Source: Daphnia pulex
Lineage: Eukaryota > Arthropoda > Branchiopoda > Diplostraca > Daphniidae
DNA length: 64,000 nt
NCBI RefSeq assembly: GCF_021134715.1
Contig: NC_060018.1
Coordinates: 8,387,501 to 8,451,500 of the forward strand
Reading direction: 5' to 3'
Part shown: piece by piece, positions 12,562-26,000 of the stretch
Layout: the number at the start of each line of letters is the position of its first letter
How positions within the stretch are numbered: the first letter of the stretch is position 1
Notes under the pieces: model-generated
What the model was told of the DNA's origin: nothing
The model's input: only the letters and a program-made list of their open reading frames with translations
Databases searched by the model: none
Translations under genes and position numbers: made by a program

Positions 12562-15500
12562 TTACTGCTCTCCACGCTTAGTTAACATTTTACGCTTTTC
12601 CAGAGTTCGTAGAGCATATTTGGCCGCGGTACACTTTGCTATGCGGTAATTCCGCCCGATGCCTTTGAAAGTTCCTTTGCCGATGACGTCAACAGTAACC
12701 CTTAGACGGCCATCTGGTAGACGTTCAGCTTTCCTGTTCATCCAATTGTATAATCGAAATTAGTGTTATGTGGAATGAAATATTTTTTTAATTTTCTTAC
12801 CCAAACTTTACTCGGTCGGTTTCCAATTCCAGCAGTTCTCTTATAGGAGACTTCGGAACATTTTTACTAAACTCGTCTATGGATGAAGCATTATTTAGAA
12901 GAGTATAACAGTTAATCTGAAAGTTACAAGAAAAAACTTACCGATTTCTTTTTTCATCATGTTGTAATACACTCTCCAAACTGCATTCAAAGACATGTGG
13001 GAATCAAGATAAATGGCACCAGCAACCGACTCAAATACATCGCCAAGAACTTTAGGTACTTCTACATCCTCAGCTTCTATCATGTAATACTGCAGAGGAA
13101 AATGAAATTTATTTATTTTTTATTGGGATGACATTTTAAAAAATCTGAATTTTACCTCTTCATTGATGGAATGTCCGTTTTCTTCTTGAGCTTTGATGAA
13201 CTTGTCCATAATTTGATTCAAAGAAGGAGATAAATGTTTGAAATAGCGATGGAATTCATAACGTTCTGCCAAAACGGCAAAAGTCGTATTGTTCACCAAT
13301 GCCGAACGCAAATCAGTCAGAGCCCCAGGTGGGTGACGCGGCAAATTTTCATATAAATATCGCGTTATGAGGTAATCTACAGACACGAAACAAAAATATA
13401 TTAATAGTTTTCAATATATTCACTTTGGTACTGTACAGTACCTAAGACGGCATCACCGAGGAATTCAAGCCTTTGATAGCAATCGGTCAGTCGGTTGAGA
13501 TAGTAAGAGGCGTGGCTAAAAGCCTGGAGTAAGTAAGAACGGTCATTAAATTTGTAACAGATCTTCTCTTCAAAAGACTCAAATCCTGCCAACATGCGAT
13601 CCAGTTCTACATGTATATCCAAGGGTTGGTCAACTAAAGGTGAGATCGGCGGAGTCCAATATCCGTAAGAACCTTCGTTGATGACAGGAAGTACTTTGAG
13701 TCCAAGCCAGGACATGAAAAGCAGTGCCCCCCGCGGACCACAAGCTCTGAGATAGGCTCCAATAAGAGCCTCTACACAATCGGCAATACTCTTATCGGGG
13801 ATACTGTGCTGCGTTAGTAGATTGTAAGGGACGAAGCGAGGTAAATCTTGGGCATGAAATATGTTTCCATCCATAGCCACTTCTTCGACTGATGGAATCT
13901 TGCCTCCGAAACGCAACATTATCTGTTCCGATTTCTCTTGAACTAAGGCCTTTACCTGTTCGCTTGACATGTGTTCCATTCCCTAGGTTACGGTAAAATA
14001 ATAAATTACATTAAACGAGTAAACATGGCAAAAATAATACAAACAACAAAATATTTATACACATTAAAAATAAACAAAACACAAAAACTAAGAACTAGAA
14101 ATTAAAACAAACTATCGAGAAAACCAAGAAACAAGAAATACCTGCAAGTCAACGACATTCCAGTAGTTTAACGGAATTCCGGAGGAAATAAGTGCTTCTT
14201 CTAAGGCATCGGGGATGACATAACCCGGTGGTAACCAATTTTCATGCGGATTGAATTTCGTTGCAACCATACAACCACCAAAGAGTTTTTTTTTTCCTAA
14301 CTGATAAAGGTGCAGATTGGATACTTGTCGCGAGCGCAAATGGCTGAGCTCGCCCTCATGAATGCTGCTGTATTTGCAGTACAAGTAAGTGGTGATGGCA
14401 TATTTCAAAAACGAGTCGCCTATAGTTTCTAGTCGTTCTAAATTAATTCCGTCATTTGCACTGGACATAGTAAATGCTTGCAGAATCACACTCGGAGATG
14501 GTCCCGGATGGCTTTCCAAACCTTGCTGCTCGTCAAAACTGAAGGGGAAATCTAAACCAGGAACGGTGAGTTCTGTGATTACTAATCCAGTGTCGTCCTT
14601 TTTGGGAAGGATTGGAGTTTCTCGAATTGGTGGATCAGGAGAAGGCTCACTGTCATTAGAACATTCACTGGTATATTCTTCGAGTAACAGACGAGTGAGT
14701 TCCAACATATGTGAACTTTCGGACGCTAGTCTACGATTTGGTTTGGCTGCTGGGCCAGAGGGATCCAATGGCTTATTGCACTCCTCCGGAACTAGTGTGC
14801 TATTCTCTGGATTTTCCGTGATTCGATGAGTGAAAGGCGTCATAATAGGGATGTCTTTATCCATGGGCACAACTGATTGATCAACAATCAGTGCTTTGTG
14901 CAGTCTTAGTAAATTTTCACATTTGACTTCCAAATCCCTATTGGGAATATCAACGTTCCATTGCATTTTCATACTAAGAAGATCTTCAATGTTTTCATAA
15001 GGTTCATCGTCTTCAGTCAGCTCCTCTTCTAATTCTTCTTCCTCGGGACTTTTGAATTTTCTTGCTTTAAGGTTAATGGGTTCTTCAATTGCTTCAGCAG
15101 TATCGCCTCTGCAGACAAACTTTGGTCCAAACTCTTTTACTTTACAACCGCTTTCGTCTTCCTCGGAAACATCGTCCGTATCACTGTCGTTCGCGCTTTG
15201 ACCGCTATTGTATGAGCCATCTGAAAAATTGCTAATTAATTCAGAAGGAGACTGAGGGCGGTACTGAGAGAACTGCTTCGTTTTGGACTCGCCCCAAGGT
15301 TCAAGATAGCTTTGCGGTGTGGGGACACCAAATGCAGGGAGAGATCCATCATGCCCAGTAATATCCACCACTGGTTTGGACCAATCAAAATCCAGTCCGC
15401 TATCATTGGTAAGCAGGGCTACCGCTTGTAGATCGTTGTAGTCGTAGTCTTCATCAGCTGTTTCTGTGTTTCTGTCTGGGATTTAAAAAAAAAAAAAAAA

Positions 15501-18500
15501 ACAAGCATCAACTATATAATGTGACTCATAATCAAGTTATGACATACTATCGCTCTGATTATTACTGCCGTTGATTGCATCTGGGTTCCACACGCCTATA
15601 TCCAACAAAGAAGCTCCTGCACTTTTTTTCCCTTCTTTGATTTCCCTTTTGGGAACTTTTGAGGAGGATTTACTCGCATCGTTTTCTTCAGGGCAATCTT
15701 TCAGTTTCGTGTCTTCCACTTTTTTAGCAATACTTTCTCTCTGTAAAGGTGGTAACGCAGGATCTGAAGACTTGCATTTCCAATCAAATCGTAAAGCGGG
15801 CCAGCAAAAACCTAACAAGGTAAAGGATGCAAAGATAAATACGGATTACATAAAACGAATTTGATGACTAACCAGGTTCCAGCTGACTCCTCCCCAAAGA
15901 AATCTCGGTTGCTACTTTACAACGGAGTTGTTCTGCTAAAAGAAGTCCATTCAGTCTGTAAAGAATGCAAGGAAGACTAACGAAAAGACAAAATTAACGA
16001 ATAGAACCAATTCATTTTTTTTAAATGTCTTTTAATGTTTAAATTACCACACTGCTTGTCTCCATAGTGAGGCCGAAAAAGGATGAATGCTACACAATTC
16101 CGGAACAAGTATTTGTTTTTGTTGCAGACTTTCTCGCTGTGTTTTCTTTGTATGTTCCGAACTGGTTGGTAACATTACTCCTTTGCGGTTGACGTACCTA
16201 TAAATTTAGAAGGATCATAAAAAAATATATATAATAATCATATTTTTTTTTTCAACTTTCACTAAACACATTTTCTTTTGCCCACCTTGGTGTTAAAAAA
16301 TTGAGTCTGGCTGAGGTATGATCGACGTCTAACAGTGGCTGCTTCAGATTCTGAATTTGGATTCCATACTTGTGGCGATAGTATTTTTCAAATGTTGGAT
16401 AGTTGTTATCAGGGAACTTAGATTGAGGGTTAAGTTCGTAGAATATCTCGGCCACATAGAAACATTGTGGGTGTTCTTGATCACGATACCATTTCATTAC
16501 GACAGCATCAGAGAACAATCGAGGGTCAAAGACATATCCAGATCTGACTTCTTCGGCTATCAATTGGGGCTTCGAATCTCGAACGGACGAAATTAAATCG
16601 ATGAATACAAAATCCAAGCTTAATTTAGAGTGTTCCGAGAATGAACTTCGTCTTAAAGGAACGATTAGATAAGAACAGTCGGCGTTGTATACATCTAACA
16701 ACATAGGATCCTTTTCCAAGGAAAGTACGTTTCGAAAAATGTAGCGTTGAAAATCAGAAATTTGTTTCAACTGCCCTTCGGTCACTCGGATGGCATCAGA
16801 AATTTTTACAATTTCCACTTCCACCTCGCCTGAGCGAGTGAAAATAGGGAACGGACAGATTTGAGAAAGAGGTTTGCTGTTTAAAATTCCCAGACTTTGA
16901 ATAGAAGTCTCGGGTTTGTAAATTTTTCTTCCACGCGTGTTTTGCTCCTCAGGTATAGGCTCACTCAATACCTAACAAAAAATATCAACTATTATTACAG
17001 TAATTTTTGACATACTAATACGAATACCATTGTGATCGCGTACAAATAGCAAGGCTGATCAGGACGTGGAATACCGTTAATAAACGGATCAGCTACTTGT
17101 TTATAATAGTACTGTCTTCGCTTGGTAGTGCCTGGGCGTGGTAAGTTTTCTGGTACATTTTCTTCTTCCAAATCGGCATTGTAATCCTCTTCCTCTTCAA
17201 GCCGAAGGTTTTCCTTCCCCGTTGGATAGAAATGATCGTCCAACTCTTTCTTTTGGTGCAATAACCGACATGCTTCTAGTGCCGCAGATCGTTTGGCCGT
17301 TACTTTTGATGGCATAGGTTGACTTAATACAGTCTTTCGCAGAGGAGAATTAATTGGTAACTGCAACGAGCATATGTATGCTACGTCCAAGAAAACGTTT
17401 TCTGTTGCACCACTATTTTTAAATAGTCCAATCCATTTATCCAAAACAGATGGTTCAATTAATTCTCGTTTTATGGTACGTATCCTCCACACAGGGGTTA
17501 AGCGTGTGAAACAATCGCTAGGCAACTTTGCGCAATATCTACAACAGAAATTTTTCATGAAACCTAGTTTTACAGAATTAAAAAAGTATGTGATACCTGT
17601 TAATTATAGAAATCGCGTTTTGCAAAGATGCATACGAATTAGAAGTTTCATCAGAAGGGTAGGGAGCCTGAATGCAATTAAGCATATCTTCGTTGTGGTT
17701 GAAAAACTCAGCAACCGAATTGTGATACCCGCTTTTACTTAACAGAATTTGTTCTGTTGCATGAAAGTGAGATAAATCCACTAAAAACTCATCCATGCGC
17801 TCATTTTCGACCATGAGGATGTAATGTGCTTTTTTAGCGCGAGCTCGAGCTTTTGAGTGAACGTAAGCCCGGTAGGATTGTGGTAAATCGTAACGAATAA
17901 CCAGATGACATGCCGGAACGTCAATTCCATCCTCTAATACGCTAGTGGCTACAAGAATGTTACAATCACGACTACGAAATCGTTTCATGACGTCTTCTTG
18001 CTTTCTTTCTTCATTCTCCATTTCTTTGACACTCACGCCTTCCATTCGGTCAACCGTATACAACGGGCTTAGATAAGCTAGTTGTGGATCACAACGACTT
18101 GCATCCTATAAAAAAATGTAAATGAATATTCGGCATTAAATATTACATAGCAATACGAGAATTTTGTCGTTGTGGAACCTTTAAAAGATGGTAGAGTAAT
18201 TTTGCTGTAGTACGTCTTTCAGTGAAAATCATCCCACAGAGCTGGTAAGCATCTTCTCGATTTCGGTGATGGCGATTTGAGAAATCAGGACGCCGCCGTC
18301 GACTAGTGTGTCCTGGTTGAGTTGTCGATTGACGCAAAATCGCTGGACCGTTTTCAATTAATTCTGCGGTTTGCGACGTTTCGGTTGCCAACTTTGGGGT
18401 CTGAACAGTTTGCCCTTCGGACGAAACTAAAGAATCGCTTACTTCTACTAATTCAGCACTTGTGGGCAGCACGGAAGGTATCGGCGGTCGGTAGATCCGA

Positions 18501-20118
18501 AGAATGTCCAACAGGCGAAGAACCTTGGGATGGCTAAACTTCACGATACGTTCATATTCAGAGTATTTCTGAAACTCTTCTTCGCACAATGATCTAGAAA
18601 GTAAATATATATATATCATGTATACAAAGTACGTTGAAATGTGTACTTTAAAAGCGCAAACCTTATTTCAAGTAAAACAGTGAAGACAAGGCATAATAGA
18701 AGATAGTGTCTTTCATAAACTGCTTTCGTTTTCAATTTTTCTAAATGAATGAGGTATACCAAAGCAGCACGGTCTGCTCCCCAAGGACCTAGGTCAATTA
18801 TATTGTATTAATTTTTAAAATCGTCTAACGTAAACTTCTAAAAATAAATAAAAAAACTTATAAAAATATTTGTGATTATTCACCAAAATTTTGAATGATT
18901 TGGATGTATTCTTCAAGTAGATCAAGAGGTTCATGACATGGATTAGGAATCTCTTTTAGATAATCTTGTTCCCCATAGTACTCAGCGGGATCATATCGAT
19001 GATCTCGCAGATAATCATTCAATAAAAGAATACGACCCATTATTTCTTGCTGCAGCTCTGTGGCTTCATACTTGGACGATATTTCACATATCAATTCTTT
19101 GGGTCGAGTTGAATGCCTAGATTAAATAAAACATTAGAAGAGTTAATTTTCCACAAAAGTAGTCAGCAAGCAGATAGCATATTGGACTTCATCATGCCCA
19201 CACTAAATGAATTAATCACCATATACTTACTGCAAGGCTGACAAAACGTTGTTGGAAGTCGAAATAACCGATTTTAATTTTGTTTCCAGAATAGTTATCA
19301 ACTGAGACAGTTCCATCGGCTTGCATATGTTATTTACAATAGATGCAGTTAATCCAAGGATTCTTGGATGTACACTACTTGCTGCATTTTCATAGAGAGT
19401 TAAAACTCCTTTTAAAGCTTCATTGTTCATAACATTATGGCAGTCATCCAATATCAACAAATTAAGCTTGTTCATTTTGAGAAAGTTTTTGTGGATGACT
19501 TCTAGAAATATGGAATATGTCATGACAAGCACCTGACTTTTCCCCAACTCCTCTGTCCATCTTGAATAATACATATTAAGTGTTTTACAGTTAATTTTAT
19601 CCATAAAATACTTCTATAAAAATTTACCTTTCAGAACTCCACTGCAATACACCTTTTTTCTCATGAAAAATTCCTACTTTCAATGGAGTGTGATGGCGCA
19701 AGTAAGCTGAACGCTGAAGTGCCAATTTGATTGTTGGGGTAAGGTAAACTGAGCAAAAACCTCCCTTGGGTAAGAGCAGAGAACTAATTAAAACAGTAAG
19801 TAAATTAATGAGTTAAAATTTTACATCACTTCATAACTTACTTGCACACTTCAAAAGCTTTTTCTCGAATTAACATTACAGCAATGAACATCTTACCCAA
19901 GTCAGCTTTTAAACATGCAATAGTATTTTTAACTTTTGCAGATTCAAAAAGTTCAACCTAAAAAAATGTATAAACAATATTTCTTAACTAAACATGGCAA
20001 TCAAATATAAATTTGTTAAAGAATAAGTCTAACAATAGTATGGAAATCCTATACAAACCTCAAAATCTCTTGGAGTAAAATTATCATTTGATGATAAATC
20101 CATCATTTGAGGTAACAT
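12562..20118 (-). CDS. Dcr-1: Dicer-1-type endoribonuclease (miRNA Dicer)
   Basis: Cytoplasmic RNase III enzyme that cuts pre-miRNA hairpins. The ATG at 20118 opens a chain of exons, including 20118-20059, 19957-19842, 19783-19628, 19560-19231, 19116-18884, 18788-18662, 18593-18147, 18105-17597, 17538-17028, 16971-16286, 16197-16048 and 15976 onward, ending at TAA 12562. Domain order is complete. It starts with a helicase N-lobe ([20 protein letters not shown]), then the C-lobe ([20 protein letters not shown]), a Dicer dimerisation region, and a PAZ region (16971-16286). RNase IIIa follows ([22 protein letters not shown]), then RNase IIIb ([23 protein letters not shown]), and a C-terminal dsRBD ([16 protein letters not shown]). 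All acidic RNase III residues are visible. The helicase nucleotide motifs are degenerate ([14 protein letters not shown]). This matches the Dicer-1 branch, in which Drosophila Dcr-1 works without ATP. Confidence 0.93.
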
Positions 20119-23079
20119 TTTAGCGAATAAAACGAATGGACATAAGAGGAAACTCGAGAAAATTTCTGAAGCTTAGTAACAACTTAAGAACATCAGAACT
20201 CAGATGTAAAAAGTTTTTTGTTTACAGGTTTACAGCATGAGGATGACTTAAACAACGATGCCATATTAAAATATCACATGGCCGTGAAACTCCCTTTTGC
20301 AGGGTTAACCGGGGGGTTGATTTAACCCTGAAGGGGAATTTTGCTTCATCTAGCGAGGAAAAGACACACATATTTAAATCATTACTTTGTCTGATTGTTT
20401 ATTAAAGAATGTATAGTTGTATACGATGTTAGATATCATCGGTAACTCTACAGCATACAAGCATATAAACCTAAATCATACGTAGATTTTTTCATATATA
20501 ATCATTTAATTGTTTTTTAGTATTCTAGATATGTCGAACAATACGGAATTGTTGGTGTTCGCGCTTGCAAGATGATGGGGCCTAACGGCCTTCGTTATGT
20601 TATCGTCAGCATCACGCATCACCATGGGTTTTCATTCCCCACATCTACTTTAAATTTTTATTAATTATAGTGTTCTTGTTATTATACATCCATTTCAGTT
20701 TTCTCTCGTTCTGCGAATTTTAACGTTTTATAACAGAAATGTGAATTCGACGACTGCCGACTGCGGAGCACCTGGTCGCTGTAATTGAGGTTGGTGTGGT
20801 CAGTCTGAGGAGGACGTGTGAACGTTGTAGTTGTATGCCTACCGATCGGATTCAGCTGAAGCCGAGATCGGTCGCTAAGATAATGCAAATAAAAATGAAC
20901 AAGGCAACTTGGATACAATTTTATGTGTCATTGATCGTGAGATGAAAATGAACTGTAGGACTGTAGATCTCTATCATTGGTTTCCTGTTTTTAATTTAAT
21001 TTTTAATTCATTTTAACGAGTGCTTTTTTTTTCTCTTGTCTTTCCAAGAATAGTTTAGTCAAAATACCGATGACAATCATATCAATCATTTCTGAATATT
21101 TTGGGTTAAAGTCACAATCGGGTTGGATTAAGAAAAATCCGGTTTCAACATTTTTGGATAACAACGATACAAGGGCAATCACCCAACTGTCTATTGGTGC
21201 AGCAACAAAATCCCAAAGGCGGACACCCATTGGCCTTTTTTTAAATAATAATACACTAGTCGCTAGATAAGAATAGCTAAGGCTAGGAAAATAAACCAAT
21301 TAATGTGTAAAATAACTTATGATAACTCTAGTAATCTCGACCGCAGAAAGATCATTCACCATAACTAGACTGTTCATTGTTTTCCATTTTTCAACAGCGT
21401 TTTCACGTGTTACGCACCCCTATAAGTTTTCTGGTTCAAGCAGCGGTTTTCAAATTTTTAATATACCTTCACATTGCCTTCCACACACTACGGTTGCTTA
21501 AACCGAAAAATGTAACATAGTAGGAATGTTGTTAAAGCCATCTCTGGTTAAAGCATATTACGCAGTTTAAAGGTCACATTTTACAACAACCCATTATATT
21601 TAAGACCTTGCTAAAATTCTATAATTTCTGCTGCAACTTTTAGTTGTGTGTTTCACTGATAGTTCAATGTACTGCTTGCAGTCTCACGTGTATTTTCGGT
21701 ATTTTTAAGATGCGTTTTACTAATGAGGCGATGCTTCTAAACAGTTTAAGTAGAGTGCGAATCCGTTCCTGCGAGACGCAGCCCTCAAGGCTGACGAGAG
21801 CCACATTCAACGTGTTTTCAGCACTCATATACAGCAAGGCTGAAAAAAGCTATAGAAAGGTATTTTGTCTGTGTATGCGCTGCTATCGAGCTCTTCCTTC
21901 CACTTGTTTTTCCATCGCCAGTGGGAGAAATGAGCAACTGGTATGGTGTTACCCCCCTTGAGCCAGGTGGAAAAGCTCAGTCAGTTGGTAGCGTTGGTCG
22001 ACAACAGACTCGCTGTGTAGTCGTCCTTTTATTTATTATTAAATTGTTTCAGTTGGCGTTCCTTTTTCCCCCCAATCCGTGTTCTTATTCTATTTACCAC
22101 ACTCGAAACAATCTGTTAAGTGTCTGTTACTTCGTGTAGTGTTGCTTGTTGCTTTCCGGCTGGATAATTTGGTCTTCCAGCACTAGACGAACGACGAGTC
22201 ATTGGCGCCATCGCAACCTGTCTTGCATCAATTGGCATTCTGCAGTGGGGAAGTAGTAAAAGTACAGGATAGGGCATCAGCTATCATTACAGCTGGATGA
22301 CCGAAGAAGTGATCCGGTTTAAGAAAACAGAAGGCGGAAGTGAAGAGGCAATACACATGCTATACCTGCCTTGCCTATACACGCCTCACAGACAAGCCAA
22401 CCAAAACAATTAAACTAGCCAGAGAAAAATCTTTCCGAGGTGAACGTCCCATCGCGCTGAGATCTAACGGTTGTCGACGATTTTTTTTCCTCCAGCCGTC
22501 CTCGGTGGGAAATCTTTCACCATATCGGATTCTCGTCAAATCCTCTAGACTTGTGCAACTTGTTCTGCGAGAAGATTGAAAAAAGAAACGGAGTCAATTT
22601 GTTGGCCTCTCACTCAACGCATTCGCCGAATCGAGAAAGAACAACAAATCACAAAAGAGATTTACCTATTGGCTCATTACCTAATAGTGTCAACTCTAAG
22701 AAGGGAATGCGGCCAACTTAGGTGAGTTTGTTTGTAGTACTACGTAGTATTTTCCCCCATTTTGATTTTTACTGGATGGGTCAAGCCATTTGCTGCCAAG
22801 CATTTTCAAAAGTGACAGCCCAGATTTATATGAGTAAGTCGTTTTGTCATAAGGCAGCGAAATACGATAGACCACCGGAGAGATTCACAAACATGGTACA
22901 ACAACAACAACAGGTGGTGATAAGGTTATTCACCCATCTGTTTTTGTTAGTGTAATACCCGGTTTCTCGTAATCAAACTGGGATTTCATTTCATTTGTAT
23001 ACGCGCCATTCAAAGGCGTTCATTCAACTTTGTGACTATATTTTTATTCTGCATAGTGTACAAAAGAGTCTGCACCAAG
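20119..23079. other. Intergenic region with probable 5' leader of the downstream protease gene
   Basis: No gene is supported between Dicer and the protease. An ORF of 98 codons (21299-21003, minus) has hydrophobic stretches but no recognisable family. A non-coding leader exon for the protease may start near an initiator-like TCAGTT at about 21981 and end at a donor near 22721 (TTAG|GTGAGT). The coding exon acceptor is at about 23056 (GCATAG). Confidence 0.35.
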
Positions 23080-26000
23080 ATGATTACGTTCTTCTGGCTG
23101 TGGCTCCTTCTGGCTGCTTCACCTCTCCTTGCAAAATCTATTACGACTACGGTAACCCAGTACCAAGAAGGAGAAGGTAATGTGTGTAACTTCATGACGT
23201 TGCTGGCTTTCTAATTTCTACATCCTGAAAACCGCTTAAACACGCCATTGGCTCTAAAAACCGCCTTTTCGATGTTTGACCTGCAAAAGTGTCACTACTA
23301 GAAAAATAATCATCTGCCGATTGCGGGGTCAATCAACCGCCTCCATTCAAAGACCTAACAATTTTTAAAACAATTAATGTACTACGTATCATAGCATAGC
23401 TGAGAAATAGGAATATTTAAGCTCTGATACTAGCGGATCTGAACCGACATAGCGGAATGCCAGAAACAAACGACAAGATTGCGTGATGCGTCGGGAAACG
23501 TCAACCAAGTGGGGCGACATTCAACGCAAGTTAGTGAGCTATTGAAAAGAATCATGCCTCAATTTCTTCCTCCGTACGTCATTGGAATGGGAGGTCACGT
23601 CTATCCGCCGATGACCTCAATGTCAAAAGGAAGCCGTCAGAAAAGGTAGGGAGGGAAGAGGCCAAGAAACGGGTCACTGCAAACGGTGGAAAAACTACTC
23701 TTCGCCAGATATATAAATGTAGGAAGTTCAAAAACGTAGCGGAAACGAAAAGAATACAGATTTGGGAGTTCCTGGTTCGTCGGTCCCGCTAAATTCTAAA
23801 ATTCATCGATGACAATTCATGTCTCGAAATGTCTTCCACCAGGAAATGCCCTATTGACAAAACTTTCAAAAGAATCAAACTGTAAAAAAAAGAAAAAGAA
23901 GAATATGCCCTTTATATACATGCAAACCATTTCCTATTTGAAACACAAAAGGCCGAAATCTGCTATGGACATACGGTACAACCTTTGAATTTCAGGGTTA
24001 TAAAGCAAATACCCTCCTTAACATCCCGTTATTGAGTTTGACATCGTCTTTAGAATCGACACATGTAGGGAAAATTATGGGCAATACATTTTTGAGCATC
24101 TCGAAATATTTGGCTCAGGCGAAATTCCGTGTGCCACAGAAAAATTGGGAAGGTATATAATCAACGAGGTAGAAAAATGCAGGTTATCGAGGCTGTGGAC
24201 GAAATTGCATTAATCTTGTATTTTTTCTGATTTCTTTTTCATGGCAGGGGATTGCAGCGTCTGAAAATTTATAGGAGAAGAATAAGGGAGGGGGGTTGGA
24301 ATGGTTAGGTTAGCTTGAGGCCAACTTTCTATCTTGCGGATGAGAGTTGAGAACAAAAGACAAACGAGAAACAGAGAAAGAAAGAGAAAGAGGATAAATA
24401 GAAAAAAAAAATCCCGTTATTCAGGCCACTAAACTGGCACCCAGGACCCGGCCTTATTCTCCCCCAGCAGTCCCACATTCTCTTTCTAAGCCTTTCTATA
24501 CGTCACGGCGAAATGTACGTATACGAGTACATGATCGAAACACAATGGATGTATCAGCTGTTTCCGGATGCATGGATTCGGCATATCGCCATAGTGTTGT
24601 ACGAAATTGCAAAAGCTACTTCCCGAGGGAACTAATCGGATTCGCGGAACTCGGTCGGCAGCTTTCTAATAACTGACCGCGATTCCCTATAATTCTCGAT
24701 TGCCGCCCGAACAAGAGAGACTACTCGATCGTATATTACTATTCAATCGTATTACACTTCCTTATTGATAAAGATCAATCAAACCTAACACAGATGTGCC
24801 GGAGGTGGGCCGCAAGCTGTTGGCTACGAGTCGATCGTCGCCGTCGTCACTACCTGAACGGTTTTTGCAGATTGCTCACAAGAACTGCCAAGGCCCCGAA
24901 GGCCAACCTGGCACCTGCATGTTCAATTTCGAATGTCAACAGCAGCGAGGTCAAGTCGTTGGAGCTTGCCTGGATGGATTCCTATTTGGGGCTTGCTGTC
25001 ACTTGTCAACAGACCAATCGATGAATGCCGCCCTGGTTTCCACACTTCAGGCCGTTGGTGTTAGCAGTCAGTAAGTCAAACGTTTCTTCATTCCTGACTA
25101 GTATAATCTATTGATGAATGACATAGCAGACGAAATCCGATTGATTATTTGAACTGTAAGTCGACCATCTCCAATAGTCAAACTGTCGTTCTCTGCTTTT
25201 TAAGGGTCGATTCTGCTGACAACTCTACAACAAATGTGGACTTGAAAGGAGCTGCAATCAACGGTTCAGTTGACTTGCTCGCATACGGGAGTTTGCGTGT
25301 TCCAACAGCGTTCGAGGAAAATCTTCCTGACCGACATGAAGCGGCACCCGAGCTCCCACTGGAGCTCATGTTCAAAAACGGGTCGAGTGAAGCCAACAAG
25401 CTGGCGACGCTTCATCAGTTGGAAAAAGACGACGCCTCCGAATCGACGAATACCAGCTCAGGACCTCAACAGGACAATAAGGGGACAGGATCTTTGAGCG
25501 ATGGAGTCAGCCTAACCCTAACGGCACTTTCCGATAACCAGATCTCGTCGGGAGAGACGATTCCAACTACAGCCGGATCCGTTGTAGTAGAAAAGGGGGA
25601 TCCAGATCTACACGCTCAGCTGACTGCTTTGCTCCAAGCTCATACGGAATCGTCAAAACTGCCGCAGCAAGAACTGCAATCCACAGCTACGATTAGTAGC
25701 GTTACCAGTCGAGTTCCCGTGCGCATTAAAGGTCAATCAAACAAGAGGCCAAGGCCAAAACCCACGACAGCGTCCATCAAGAATATAGAAGTAACGTCAA
25801 CTTCGCCGCCTAGTGTGGAAAGCGTCATCACCAACATAACAAACGCTATCGATGAGACTAATGCTGTTGTCACAGAATCTCTGGCCGACCAGCAGGCCAG
25901 TCTCCTTCAGTTTCTCGTCAGCAATCCGCCCGCTTGGGTATTGGACGAGATCATCAACGGTTCTACTTTAACAACTTGGTATCCACTCCCTATTGCAGGT

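Noticed and set aside
16190-16290. Apparent frame break in Dicer after the PAZ region
   Set aside because: It disappears if the donor is CCAAG|GTGGGC at 16286, which joins in phase to 16197 and restores the conserved sequence.
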